This document shows, in pieces, positions 1 to 9,414 of a stretch of 14,272 bases of DNA. This DNA is from Gymnopilus junonius (Eukaryota > Basidiomycota > Agaricomycetes > Agaricales > Galerinaceae), in NCBI GenBank assembly GCA_015501075.1, contig JADNYJ010000747.1, forward strand, positions 1 through 14,272, given 5' to 3'. How positions within the stretch are numbered: position 1 is the first letter of the stretch; the number at the start of each line of letters is the position of its first letter. Under the pieces are notes generated by a model. That model was not told the DNA's origin and made no database searches. It worked only from the letters and a program-made list of their open reading frames with translations. The position numbers were made by a program, and so were the translations under genes.

Positions 1-562
1 AGGACCGAAGGCGTACGTGGATGGAGCGGAAGCGGGCACGGTGACGAGCAGCCATGTCCTGGTACAAGCTCTTGACCGCATCCGCACGGGACAGGTCACG
101 GAACTCCTTGTACATGTTGTGGGTACCTGACCGCGAGTCGTAGCGGAGCCAGATACCGAAGTTCTTGACCTTCAAGGGCTTCTTCTCATGGATCTAGAAG
201 TTCACGTTGCGATGGGGAAAAAAACAGCACGAAGCAAACAACAAGTGAAGGATTCGGCCTAAAGTCAGCAAACCCATTCCGCCTGCCTCTTGAGGGCTGC
301 AAGGGCACATGTGAGATAATACATACAACGTTGACACCAATGATCTCGCCACTGGCTTTCTTGACCTTTTTCAGTTGCCTGAGACATCGTAAGCACTTGA
401 AGGTAAAGCACTGAATGTCATGTCGCACCTAAGGAAGTACCAGAAACGGGACTTTGCAACGACCTCATTGGGCGCAAAGATGCGCATGCGGTAAATTTTG
501 GGAGTGGGGTCCGATTCCGTGGGCAGATGGCGGCCGACGACTTGATATTCTTGGAAGCCCAT
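1..562 (-). CDS. rpl20: 60S ribosomal protein eL20 (L18a/L20 family), 5' part, cut by the left edge
   Basis: Structural protein of the large cytosolic ribosomal subunit. Three exons are visible on the minus strand: 429-562, 327-378 and 193 down to the left edge. Spliced in phase they read [17 protein letters not shown], then [54 protein letters not shown] and HNMYKEF...[16 protein letters not shown], a near-continuous match to the eL20 family as remembered from yeast and human. Introns are 379-428 (50 nt) and 194-326 (133 nt), both GT-AG. About 120 of the usual 170-180 residues are present. The last exon may end at 17, where GTACGC would be a further donor. The start at 562 is the ATG nearest the conserved FQEYQVVGR; an in-frame ATG at 580 and an AG acceptor just upstream leave a short extra first exon possible. 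No frame errors were seen. Confidence 0.96.
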
Positions 563-650
563 TCTATTGTCGAAAATCAAATGGTCAGCGTCCTTTCATC
601 CTCTGCAAAACAGACACCCGAAAACTGATCGTCATCTTGACCTCATCCAG

Positions 651-890
651 CTACTCCAAAGCCCATCCACCCAAAATCCAGCATTTCTCGTTCCAAAAAT
701 GGTGCTGGAGGAAATGTACGATGTTCCCGATACTCAAATAACATGATTATGGACTCACGTTGACGGAGGGGATGCTTTCTTGAGGGTTGACGACGGTCGG
801 CGATGTCTCTGTGGACGAGAACAACAGTGTTTGGGACTGTTGTGCACCATTGATGCCATACCGGCAATTCGGCATCCCGCTAATACCCAT
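651..890 (-). CDS. possible small two-exon ORF (61 aa), unrecognised
   Basis: Exon 1 at 759-890 (44 codons, MGISGMPNCRYGING...) ends at a good donor (GTGAGT). A 54-nt intron (705-758) ends in a pyrimidine-rich CCTCCAG, and exon 2 (651-704) continues in phase to a TAG. A TATTTAT element lies about 45 bp upstream of the ATG. The product has no recognisable domain, signal peptide or membrane segment. It lies only about 90 bp upstream of the eL20 start on the same strand, so it could equally be eL20 promoter or 5' leader that is open by chance. The reasons to list it are the splice signals and the serine/threonine-rich, protein-like composition. Confidence 0.2.
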
Positions 891-917
891 TGAGAAGACA
901 GGTCTTGTTATGATACT

Positions 918-962
918 GTTAGTAACACCGAATAAATAACATGTTAGTAACACGTTAATAAC
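918..962. repeat. GTTANTAAC palindrome cluster, left group (3 sites)
   Basis: The 9-bp palindrome GTTANTAAC occurs at 918-926 and 943-951 (centre G) and at 954-962 (centre A). It is followed by ATATCTCAC, which recurs at 1515-1523. No gene explains it. It could be a transcription-factor site array upstream of eL20 or part of a repeat element. Confidence 0.6.
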
Positions 963-1055
963 ATATCTCACAAGGTGGGGTCAAAAAATCAAAGTGATTT
1001 ACTGTTAGATATTCCGGTAAACCTGTGGCCAGTTGCAGAAAGTAGCTGGACTTGA

Positions 1056-1331
1056 ATGAAGGAAGTCCTCGAAAGCAAAATTTTACCCCCTCATCTCACT
1101 GCAATAATGCTTTCAGAAGCTCAAGAAAAATCCCTCCTTGATATTTGCAAATTGTTCATTAACTCTGGCGACAATGTTAATTTGGTTCATCTACTCGAGG
1201 AAGTCAACTCTACGATATCAGACCGGGACAGTCAGGAATGGAAATCCTGGACCAAACACATGGAACGGCTCAACGAGGCGTGGGTTCAGATCATGAAGGA
1301 GGGCCAGCGGAATCTGCAAGAAAGTCAGTAA
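1056..1331 (+). CDS. 91-aa hypothetical protein inside the inverted-repeat segment
   Basis: A single uninterrupted frame with an ATG start and TAA stop. The product is acidic and helix-prone, with a composition typical of real protein: MKEVLESKILPPHLTAIML, then SEAQEKSLLDICKLF and a tryptophan-containing C-terminal stretch (SQEWKSWTKHMERLNEAW). I recognise no family, signal peptide or membrane helix. It sits between the two groups of GTTANTAAC palindromes and inside the 1004-1553 inverted repeats, so it could be cargo or an exon captured by a small element. It could also be the remaining exon of a longer gene, or a chance frame. No splice-linked partner exon was found with confidence. Confidence 0.4.
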   Translation: MKEVLESKILPPHLTAIMLSEAQEKSLLDICKLFINSGDNVNLVHLLEEVNSTISDRDSQEWKSWTKHMERLNEAWVQIMKEGQRNLQESQ

Positions 1332-1386
1332 ACCAGGCGAGTGGAGCATCGAGAGCTTCCTGAGCAGTGGCTCGAGTATCTAACGT

Positions 1387-1472
1387 GTTAGTAACGTGTT
1401 AGATATTAATTTTCGTGTTAGTAACTCTGTGAGATTCGTGTTACGTAATGGGAATAAGTCACAGTTATTAAC
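1387..1472. repeat. GTTANTAAC palindrome cluster, right group (3 sites)
   Basis: Copies of GTTANTAAC lie at 1387-1395 and 1417-1425 (centre G) and at 1464-1472 (centre T). The first two are preceded by CGT and are spaced 30 bp apart. A weaker relative, GTTGGTAAC, follows near 1525. Together with 918-962 this gives six exact matches in about 550 bp. Confidence 0.6.
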
Positions 1473-1545
1473 AATTAACATGGATATCTAACGTCACACG
1501 AACTCCCGATAAGTAATATCTCACGTTGGTAACAGCGCGAAATAA

Positions 1546-2111
1546 TATCTAACCCTGCCGTATCTGGGATATTTCGCTACGTGGGTATACGGTGCAAATG
1601 GTACAGAGCATGAGGACAACGGGGAGTCCTACTTCTGGAACACGGAGCAGACAGGAGGGAAAATGTAAAACAGAACACTTCATTTGCAAACACAGAAATT
1701 GTTGGGTTTAGCCGTGGACCCTGCTAAACATAGCATCCCGAAAAGGCGCAAAAAAGTACTACTACTATGATTTGTAAACTCTCCCAAAATTTAGACTGTT
1801 AAATACAACCGTTGAACAGCAATGAACAAAAGACCCATCTCTGCAGCAGAGCATAGAAAATAAGTATTCATACAGGATTGACTGGCCTCAGGAACAAGTG
1901 AAATGTGGCAGATAGGTAGTTAAGATGCATATACTGAAGTCCTAAATGAATATTAAAGTATAACATGTGTAGGGATATATAAGACTCTCATCCGTCCGTT
2001 AAGTCCAAAGAATTATTCCCCCCATACCCTATCCTATCCCATTATAGTACTGAGTGCTATTTACGTAGCTAATAATAATTATCATTAGCCTAGAGATAGG
2101 AGCAAAAACGA
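1546..2111 (+). other. intergenic DNA with a short orphan open tail (1546-1668)
   Basis: From 1546 to a TAA at 1666-1668 a plus-strand frame reads as plausible protein (GYFATWVYGANGTEHEDNGE..., ending QTGGKM), but it has no start codon and is closed by a TAA just upstream. It could be the last exon of a broken gene or chance. From 1669 to 2111, just downstream of the transporter stop, I see only AT-rich DNA with no gene. Confidence 0.2.
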
Positions 2112-4595
2112 TTAACGCTTTTCCATCTTGTGTAATCTAGCTTTCCGTTCGCGAATCTCTTCCTCAAACAACAAGTCAGGATCGCGCCCTTTAACTTCTG
2201 GTAAAAGGAGTGTAAATACTGCGAGAAGAATAAACGAATCAATTTCTGAAGGAGAAAAGGAAATGAAGAAATGAAAATACCTGCGCCCACAATGCAACAT
2301 CCAAAGAAGACTAAGGGCGATAACGATAATAAGTAAATCTCAGATGAAAATTAAACGAAGTAGTTGATCATATCCCACTTACTCCATAGAACTGCAGGTG
2401 TTCCGATGCGTTCACTGAGTGTGTTAAATGCCAGAGCGGAAATAATTGCGCCTGCTTTTCCCGACGCAGCAGACAGACCATGGGCCGCCGCTCGGAATCG
2501 TGTCGGGAACACTGAAGCACGATTTGTCATGAAAGGAAACACTTTAGTCATGAATAAGACTAACCTTCAGCAGGATAACACTTCGTGAAGACCAATCAGA
2601 AGGTATTAGCCACTCTCATTTTTTCAAATATAACGCACTTACATAGGTAGTCCTGAAATATATCATGCGAACGTTCAGGCTGATCTATATAGCGTAGGAC
2701 ATGAACTTACGTGTTAGCCCCGAAGTTGAAAAAGAATTGCAAGAAGGAGAAGCAGACGATGAATGCTGGTTTGCTAAGCGTGTGGAAACAACCGGCAAGG
2801 ATACCAACTGCGAAGCAACAGTCATGTATATCAAGGACCACTCCGAGTACGATAAACAACGTACGGAAAAGGGCAGCTATCAAAAACCCTTGAATTTGTA
2901 TAAATTTACGTCCGAGTATTTCAATGGTCAGAATTGAAACGAAGTAACCTTCAAAGGATCATCAACTGTGAATACGAGTTAAGATAATGGGAATTCCTTA
3001 CCAGGGACAAAGCCGAGAGCGGTAATGATAATGCCTCCTGTTGATATTTTGAAAAGTCGAGTCCAGGGCGTACCGGTTGAGCCATCAAACCCGATTTGTT
3101 GAAGGACTACGTTTTGATTCAAATTGATACCATAAAATCTAAAGCAATTATGTCATTAAGAGAATTGAAAGGCAGGAGCAATAACAAAAGTTCTTACGCG
3201 ATATCAAGCAGGAACCAGCAGGCGCAAGTGCCTATTAGAACTTTGGCATGACGCCATTCAGAGAAATAGTTAAGGAACTCTATGTGAGACGAAGAGTGAT
3301 CAGCCTTCAGATCTTCAGACATGACACTGAGGTCCAACCTTTAAAATAGGCGCCTCCTTTAACTGGCGTTTCTTGGGTAATATTTTCGCCAGGGACCCTG
3401 GTGGATGAATCGTCAGATGCATCCTCTTCCTCTCCAACTACAGCAGTGGTCGGCTTCTTTTTGGCCTCTTCGATCTCATTTGAACTTCCACCATCGCGCT
3501 GCCGGAGCTTTTGTGAGGAAATATAACGCGTGGATTCAGGTAGCGTGAGTCGTTGGTAGAGCGTGCCAACAGCTGGGATAAGGGATAGGCCGATTACAAT
3601 GCGCCATACTAGTTCGTCAGTAAGCAAAGAGAAAATCAATATAAAAAGTGGCTAAAGGACCTACCGCCATCTACTTTGCTTGTCTTTCCCTCAACATCCA
3701 TGACATGCTTATACGCCAGCAGCACTATAATCGTCACCAAGCTTCCAACGAAACTACCCCAACCCTGATTCGAAAAGATGTAGGCGAGCATGGTTCCCCT
3801 CTTACGAAGATTTGACCTATCTGAAGTGACGGCAGCTGACATTGGGTAGTCCCCACCGACCCCTACACCAAGAAGAATACGAAATACTCCTAGATAGACG
3901 AGGCACCCATTTGGGCTTATTGAACCAGTAGGCGTGGTAATACATAAGATAGTGGCCAGAATAATGAGAATGAGCTCTTTGCCATCTTTTTGAAGCATTA
4001 GGATTATAAAACGCAAGGAAAAGGGATACAAACTCACAAACAGCTTTACGTCCCAAAGAATCGGCTAGATAGCCTTTATTGATGTAAATTGAATCAGTAT
4101 CTGATGACGTCAATTCTAACCGATAACCACGTACCGAATAAGAACTGCCCTATTACACTTCCAATATTGGCACTTGCCTTGACGAATCCTTCCAGATTAG
4201 CTGGGAGATGCCCTCCTCCATAGAGCGGTATTGGAGCATTGTCGTCACAGGCTAAAGAAAAAGAATTCATCAATATTTCTTCAATGAGCTCGAAGTAAAC
4301 AAACGTTGATAATAAACAAATCATAGGCTACACTCCCAAGTTAGTCAGGAGTAACGGTCATTAAAAACATACCCACCATCTAGAAAGAACCCAACCTGCC
4401 AAATTATAGCATCGGCTATTCAAAATTTCAGAGGCACGCGAGCGGACATACCCCAGCAATGGACAGTAACTTGAGTTCAGCCCTGGTTAAGAAGAAAGCT
4501 GGTCGGCCATCGTTCTTCTCGAAGTCATCCAGTGCTGATCGATGTTGATTGGTCGGCGACGGTTCTGGTTTGGCTCCAACAAGCTCTTGGGCCAT
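2112..4595 (-). CDS. PHO84: PHO84-type inorganic phosphate:H+ symporter (major facilitator superfamily), 15 exons, two frame breaks
   Basis: Predicted plasma-membrane importer of inorganic phosphate. Exons on the minus strand: 4452-4595, 4377-4395, 4305-4327, 4135-4251, 4038-4073, 3665-3985, 3198-3608, 3002-3138, 2865-2948, 2711-2807, 2643-2652, 2565-2580, 2383-2511, 2281-2310, 2112-2218; all 14 introns are GT-AG, 49-72 nt. Landmarks in order: [14 protein letters not shown] (first membrane helix), [29 protein letters not shown] (MFS loop 2-3 motif), [17 protein letters not shown] (phosphate-transporter signature, about residue 157), a charged central loop, [33 protein letters not shown] and [12 protein letters not shown]. 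The length, about 560 aa, is normal for the family. Two exons have lengths that do not fit the reading frame: 4135-4251 (117 nt, 118 expected) and 3198-3608 (one base short). Each seems to lack one base, so it is a recent pseudogene, a sequence error, or (second site) a missed intron. Family assignment is firm; functionality is not. Confidence 0.93.
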
Positions 4596-5738
4596 CTATA
4601 CAATAGGGTCAATCAGAGAAAGGTGTGGTGAGAATTCGTCCGTCCGACACCCTTTGTTAAATATGAGAAGAAGTCTGTATGTCCAGACCATATAAGACGA
4701 CGGAGGCAGTGAAACACATATGTCTCCACTCGCACGTTCTGTTTGAGAAGGTCGTATTCGTTGGGAAGCCGAGTTGCCAGAGGTATCCAAGTCGCCGAAG
4801 AGTCCAATTTAAAACCCCAATGCCAGCAACCGAGTATAGCTTTTAGATTTGCATTCATTGCTTCGTACTTGGTCTCAAAATGAGGTAGCTGGGGTAGTTC
4901 AAGCAATTCTAATCGTCATCTCTTCAAGACGTCACTTCCAACATAGCCCATTGCTCGAGTTCCACCCAGCAGGCTCCACGAACGTTTGTCCCGATCCAAA
5001 TTAAGGATGAATATGAGAACGAGTAAAGGACATCCTTTTTGGTGATAATTAAAGAGAGCTTGTTCCTCCGAGAAACCAGGTATGTCCGCCCGAGACGGAG
5101 AGTCAAAATCTATGCCTTCGTGGTTAGCATGATTGACAGTTGGAAGATCGTTTGTAAATCAGTTTTATCGAAGCCGAAGTAATCCGAGAGAAATAATGGC
5201 AAACAAGGATCCTCATAAGAGAACAGACAAGTTGCCTGTACGTTGCCTGCGCGCCTGAGTTGTCTAACGATCAAGCTGTTGCGTCTGTCATAGTATCTTT
5301 AATTTTTAAACTCGCCGCCCACAAAGGACAGCCAGTGCGTGCCCAGCGGCCAACAAAAGATTGTCCCAGCACCGCCAGTGGGATACTGACCTGATGGTCA
5401 GCTTCCTGACTACCAGTACGCCAACTACCGGTTTTAATAGCATACATCCCTCAGTACTGAAGACATAAAAACCCGAAACGGAATGTATTCTCCGTGCATA
5501 GACAATGGTGATCAAAACCTACTTTTTTTGACCAACGGTCAGCTATTTTCCAGACATAGTCTACCCACGCTGACATGTTCGTTTATCTGCCTAATGGCAG
5601 CATAGCTTATCTGTCTATTTGCTACAATTACAATTACACATGAGAGCGAGCAATGTTGCAGAAATGATTCAAAATCATGACGACGGGGGGTGAAGCAGGA
5701 ATTATGCATGCAGAAGAACTTGGATCAATCAATCACCT
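4596..5738. other. intergenic region between the transporter and CSN5 (transporter promoter side)
   Basis: Both flanking genes are on the minus strand, so this holds the transporter promoter and the CSN5 3' end. Reading toward the transporter, a TATATGG lies near 4687-4693 (about 95 bp before the ATG) and a CACGTT at 4733-4738. In yeast, CACGTT is a moderate-affinity site for the phosphate regulator Pho4, but a single hexamer is weak evidence. Open frames at 4613-4906 and 5306-5515 (minus) have no recognisable content. I see no other gene. Confidence 0.4.
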
Positions 5739-7299
5739 CTAGCCGATAGCCATGTCCGTAACCTCCGCCACCTTCGTCGCTGTCGGCGCCGCACCACCCT
5801 TGGGACGCAAGGAGAATATAACATCTTTGATCACTTGGGCGATCAAGCCATGCTGAGCTTCTACAGCGATTTTGTTGCTAAATATGCAATGTAAGTCATC
5901 AACCATAGGTTTCATCAACACAAGGAACAATGCCCGTACCTGTCCTTGACGCTCTTCAGTAACTGATTATCTTCCTTCTTCTTCTCGTCCTTCTCCTTTT
6001 GCTGTATACCCCCATAAAAGTTTGTCAGCAAAAGGGTGAAAGTGACACGTTTTTAAGAAATGAGGATTTTCACCTTGCCAGCTGATGGATCTTTGTCTTT
6101 CAGGCTCGGAGGTGTCGCCCTCGTAGACCCCACTGCACTCTGCGCTTTGGCTAGCTTCTGGTGTAAATCCGAAAGTTGAGAGACCGCATAGGCCCTGTTC
6201 TACATCAAAAAGTCAGCATGGCACATTAAACTTAATCACTACACCGAAACCATACTCACCGAAACCAACGGACTCTGGCTCAACGTATTGACCCAGTACT
6301 TGTTCCACAGCATCGCCAAGAGGTCATTATCCAAACTCGACTTGAACACTTCCACGTCGAGCTGGTAGTACTGGTTCGCGTGTACACCGAAATCCTCGAT
6401 CTTGCTGAGTGGGATGGACTGGTACTCGGAAGAGGCAGCATTGGGTGGTGTATAGTTCTCAGGGTAAGTGCGGAAGGCCCCGATGTCCACTTTACCAGCA
6501 GAGATGGTGCGGTTGGGGTCGATCTAGGAGACAGTGCATGGAAGGGGAAGTTTGAGTTAAGATGTAGGATAAGATACGACGTACGACGACTGCGACGAAC
6601 GGGTCTTGGAATTTTTGGTTGTTCAGTTGGGTGTTGACGTCTATACCTGATAACCAGCATCCGTACCCAGGATGGGAGTGATACCACCCAATGGCGTTTT
6701 CCAGCCTCTGTGCCTAATCCATTGATTCCATGTAAGTTCCTTTTAACGACAACTCTGAAGAATAACCAAACACCTTTTCGTTATTGCTGATATACTCCAC
6801 CATGTACTCATTCGCCTCATTCGCCGCATTGACACGCGTCTCGGTGCCCTGCACGGGGAGCGCGAAGGAGTCCATGATGACCAGGGAGGTGCCGACGACT
6901 TTGCCTTGCATGAGGCCCATGATTTCGTAGGGTACACCCGAGCGCGCGTGGATCACCTAAAAGCATTGAAAGCCATCGATCAGACTTGTCTTGCGCCCAA
7001 CAACGCGACTCAAAGACGACGAACCATCTTGATAAGTGCGATAGCTGATATCTTGCATGATTTGAAATAGTGTGGGCTATATAATCCCAAAACATGAGTA
7101 ACAATCTTGTACAAAAAAAGAGGAGAAAGACGAGAAAGAGGACGATGCCAACGCACTCTTTCTTCCAAGGTTGCTCATCATTGATTTGTTTATCGGCTTT
7201 CGCATCGAAGCGGTATATCTCATCTTGCGGAGAGACCTCGAAAATGTCATTTTCCAGCGAAAAGGTCTTGAGCGCAGTGTGACTGCTGCTGCTCGCCAT
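5739..7299 (-). CDS. CSN5: COP9 signalosome complex subunit 5 (JAMM/MPN+ deneddylase)
   Basis: Catalytic subunit of the COP9 signalosome, a zinc isopeptidase that removes NEDD8 from cullins and so controls cullin-RING ubiquitin ligases. Exons on the minus strand: 7157-7299, 7025-7076, 6774-6956, 6585-6713, 6260-6523, 6074-6199, 5940-6001, 5739-5877; introns 60-80 nt, all GT-AG. They join without error into 365 aa, slightly longer than human CSN5 (334). The MPN+ catalytic residues are complete: Glu in [12 protein letters not shown] falls at residue 76, and [14 protein letters not shown] places the zinc ligands at H138, H140 and D151, the same numbering as in human CSN5. [25 protein letters not shown] follows, then the C-terminal helical part with [18 protein letters not shown] and a lysine-rich linker ([11 protein letters not shown]). 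The N-terminus begins [18 protein letters not shown], and the start at 7299 fits the family. No defects seen. Confidence 0.98.
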
Positions 7300-7513
7300 C
7301 GTGGGCGACGGAGGAGAAGGATGAATGGTGTGGGGAACGAGTAAGACGATGGCGACAATGAGAGTGAGTGTGATCCAGTGATCGTACTTGGGTGTTTGGT
7401 GACCGCCTTCGAAACAAATAATAGTAATACGTACTCGACTGTCTGCCCGCCCACTCTAATTTTAAATTCAACACAATTTCGTGTGGCACTCAACAACTCC
7501 TCAGGCTCGATGA
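7300..7513. other. divergent intergenic region between CSN5 and copy A
   Basis: About 210 bp separate the CSN5 start (minus strand) from the first plus-strand coding-like bases of copy A, so this probably serves as a shared bidirectional promoter. Read on the CSN5 strand, 7300-7380 is pyrimidine-rich, as is common just upstream of fungal start codons. A minus-strand open frame (7430-7574) overlaps this region and the start of copy A; see findings. Confidence 0.4.
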
Positions 7514-8282
7514 CCCACTTCCCTTTTGATTTTGACTGAGCCAGAACGGGCATCCGGAACCTATGACAATCCAACGCGGGAAGAGATAGTTTCTCAGTGG
7601 TTAACCCTTCCAGCAGTCCTCAAACCGCTTCATAGAGACCAGATGCATATCTACTTTCAGGTAAGTATTTTGCCTTGGAAATATACGTTCTTATCATCCT
7701 TGTTGGCAGCACGGCTACAAATCCGCATCAAGCATTCTACCCCTAGCCACCCTCTCACCAGGTCTGCTCACCTTTCGCGTGGGGAGATACCTCCAACCAC
7801 CCATGCTATGCTACGGCTGGCCGCTCACCGCCGAGGAACTAGTAGACATAGCCGACCGTTCTGGGTTTCTTGGAGCGACTACTCTCGACAAAAACATCCG
7901 CCCATTTTCACGCATTAATTTTTGGCGATACAGACCATCTTTTGCACCACGTCATTAGGGATGACCTTGGGATAGATTGTATAGTACCTGAGATCAGGAT
8001 GATCCTTCCCAAAAGTAACGGTCGTGAATTAATTCTGTGCCTATGTACAAGCTGGAGTGATGTATGGAATACGGAAGACCGAAATCCACCAGAGGAGGTC
8101 GTGGCAAAGATAACAGCGCATCTGGGATTACCAAAAGAACCAGCAAAGTGGTACCTGGATTGTGATGAAGGAAAATGGGCGTTCAGGACTTTTGAAAGTA
8201 GGGATAAACTATTTTATTCTGTTTTATTCAAGCTTCACGTTCACTGCTTCTAGGTATTCCTGTTGTGCGCAATTGGACTTAG
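7514..8282 (+). CDS. unrecognised protein gene ('copy A'), 3 exons seen, 5' end unclear, one frame break
   Basis: Coding-like sequence runs from just after an in-frame stop at 7511-7513 to 7660 (...REEIVSQWLTLPAVLKPL, DQMHIYFQ). A good 49-nt intron follows (7661-7709, GTAAGT...TTGGCAG), then 7710-8197. A 56-nt intron (8198-8253, ending CTGCTTCTAG) leads to a short last exon, 8254-8282, ending IPVVRNWT. Near 7919-7923 (AATTTTTGG) the frame changes: up to there the +0 frame reads GFLGATTLDKNIRPFSRINF; after it the +1 frame reads GDTDHLLHHVIRDDLGIDCI, VPEIRMILPKSNGREL and LILCLCTSWSDVW. One T too many in the T5 run would explain it. No ATG exists in the first open stretch except the internal one at 7643, so either translation starts there or a first exon is missing. 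I recognise no family and see no signal peptide or membrane helices. A related fragment lies at 14112-14272. Confidence 0.7.
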
Positions 8283-9414
8283 AATTATGGCGTGGTTCAT
8301 TTCAAAGGCATCAACAATGACAGTTGCCTCCGTTGTAAAGACAATCCACTCTAATCGCAGAAGTTAGCAAGTGTGAGTACGAGTGTAACTGTACCTTGAT
8401 ATGTTGCGGCGATAATTGTACCCAGGTACTCGAGTGCCATGTATCGGATGAAACGCCCCATGCCATTCGAGTTTATTCTCACCTGGCTGGCTGGTTTTTC
8501 GATCGTCTTGGATTTATCTGCCAAGTGGATGTTGAGTTGGATGTACTCTATTTTTCTCCCTCGCTTATCTCCTTCTCTCTTCCTTTTCATCTCATCACGA
8601 TCCCTTTTAGACAGTACTCCAAGTGCCATATCCAATCATCGTCACTAGCCCAATTTCTCGTCGTATCGCCCGATACCTCAGTCCACAATGCTTATAGACT
8701 TATAGAGTAATAAGTATTCTATCGAGTCTATTCGATGAGTGCGGCGATAAATGTTTCCATGAAGACGATGAAACGGCTGGGCTTCCAATCCGATCGTCGT
8801 GCTGTATGGAGTGAGGGCTCAGGGACCTGGATCCGGATTAAGGGTCTGCATACCCCCCTCGTGGCATACTTTGAAATGTTGCGCGTTATTTTTTTCTTGG
8901 AATTCTTTTTTACTCGCTTTCTTGCATACCATTTGTTCCAAGATGATCTTTCGTTATTGAACTCTATTTTGACAGGTGTTGTTGGCAGGTGAATATCTGA
9001 ATTATCTATATCAAGATCTGAACGTCGTGAAATATTTTATCACCTCATCTCCGCTGGTTAGGGTCCAAATCTCACTATGGATCCTACCGTGTTCAGGAAG
9101 TCAAGGTCCGAGATCCAAGGATTGCGTTATCTTCCTTTGAATTCTTTGGCTGGGCTTCGGTGGATTGTAGAGTGCTGTGGGTCCCTGGTGATGATACATA
9201 TAATTAGGTCGCAATCGGAGATCTGAGATCGTTATTCTCTTCCATGTCCCTGAAACTTATGTCAACTCTGTTATTTGATCAGTTGAGCATCTTCTCCTGC
9301 AGTCTTGTGTCGTTACGAGCGGATTCATCATACAGATCGTAGATTTGATTTGACCAGGACAATTGTCAAAATTTCAAATAGACACCATGTGGCTCCAAAT
9401 ACAAAAATATATAC
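8283..9414. other. intergenic, no convincing gene
   Basis: This contains CT- and T-rich tracts (8547-8610 and 8886-8940) and several open frames without splice-linked partners. Two short stretches resemble each other: TGCGGCGATAATTGTACC near 8404 and TGCGGCGATAAATGTTTCC near 8741, each followed within about 50 bp by GATGAAACG. This hints at an old local duplication. The plus-strand frame at 8439-8648 is hydrophobic but has no family features. I cannot support any gene here. Confidence 0.4.

Larger units (their letters stand above)
1004..1553. repeat. 550-bp segment bounded by perfect 10-bp inverted repeats
   Basis: GTTAGATATT at 1004-1013 is exactly mirrored by AATATCTAAC at 1544-1553, and a further direct GTTAGATATT lies at 1398-1407. 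Between them lie a 91-codon open frame and the right-hand group of GTTANTAAC palindromes. Terminal inverted repeats around a short AT-rich segment suggest a small non-autonomous DNA element. However, I see no convincing target-site duplication and no transposase, so the boundaries are only inferred. Confidence 0.35.

Noticed and set aside
194..326. A snoRNA inside the 133-nt eL20 intron
   Set aside because: Ribosomal protein introns often carry snoRNAs, but I see no paired C box (RTGATGA) and D box (CTGA) at the intron ends.
4613..4906. 97-codon minus-strand open frame upstream of the transporter
   Set aside because: No recognisable motif and no splice-linked exon. It lies in the expected promoter and 5' leader of the transporter, so it is probably open by chance.
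6280..6687. 135-codon minus-strand frame and an 85-codon plus-strand frame inside CSN5
   Set aside because: They are shadows of the CSN5 coding exons and include intron sequence; the CSN5 frame is certain.
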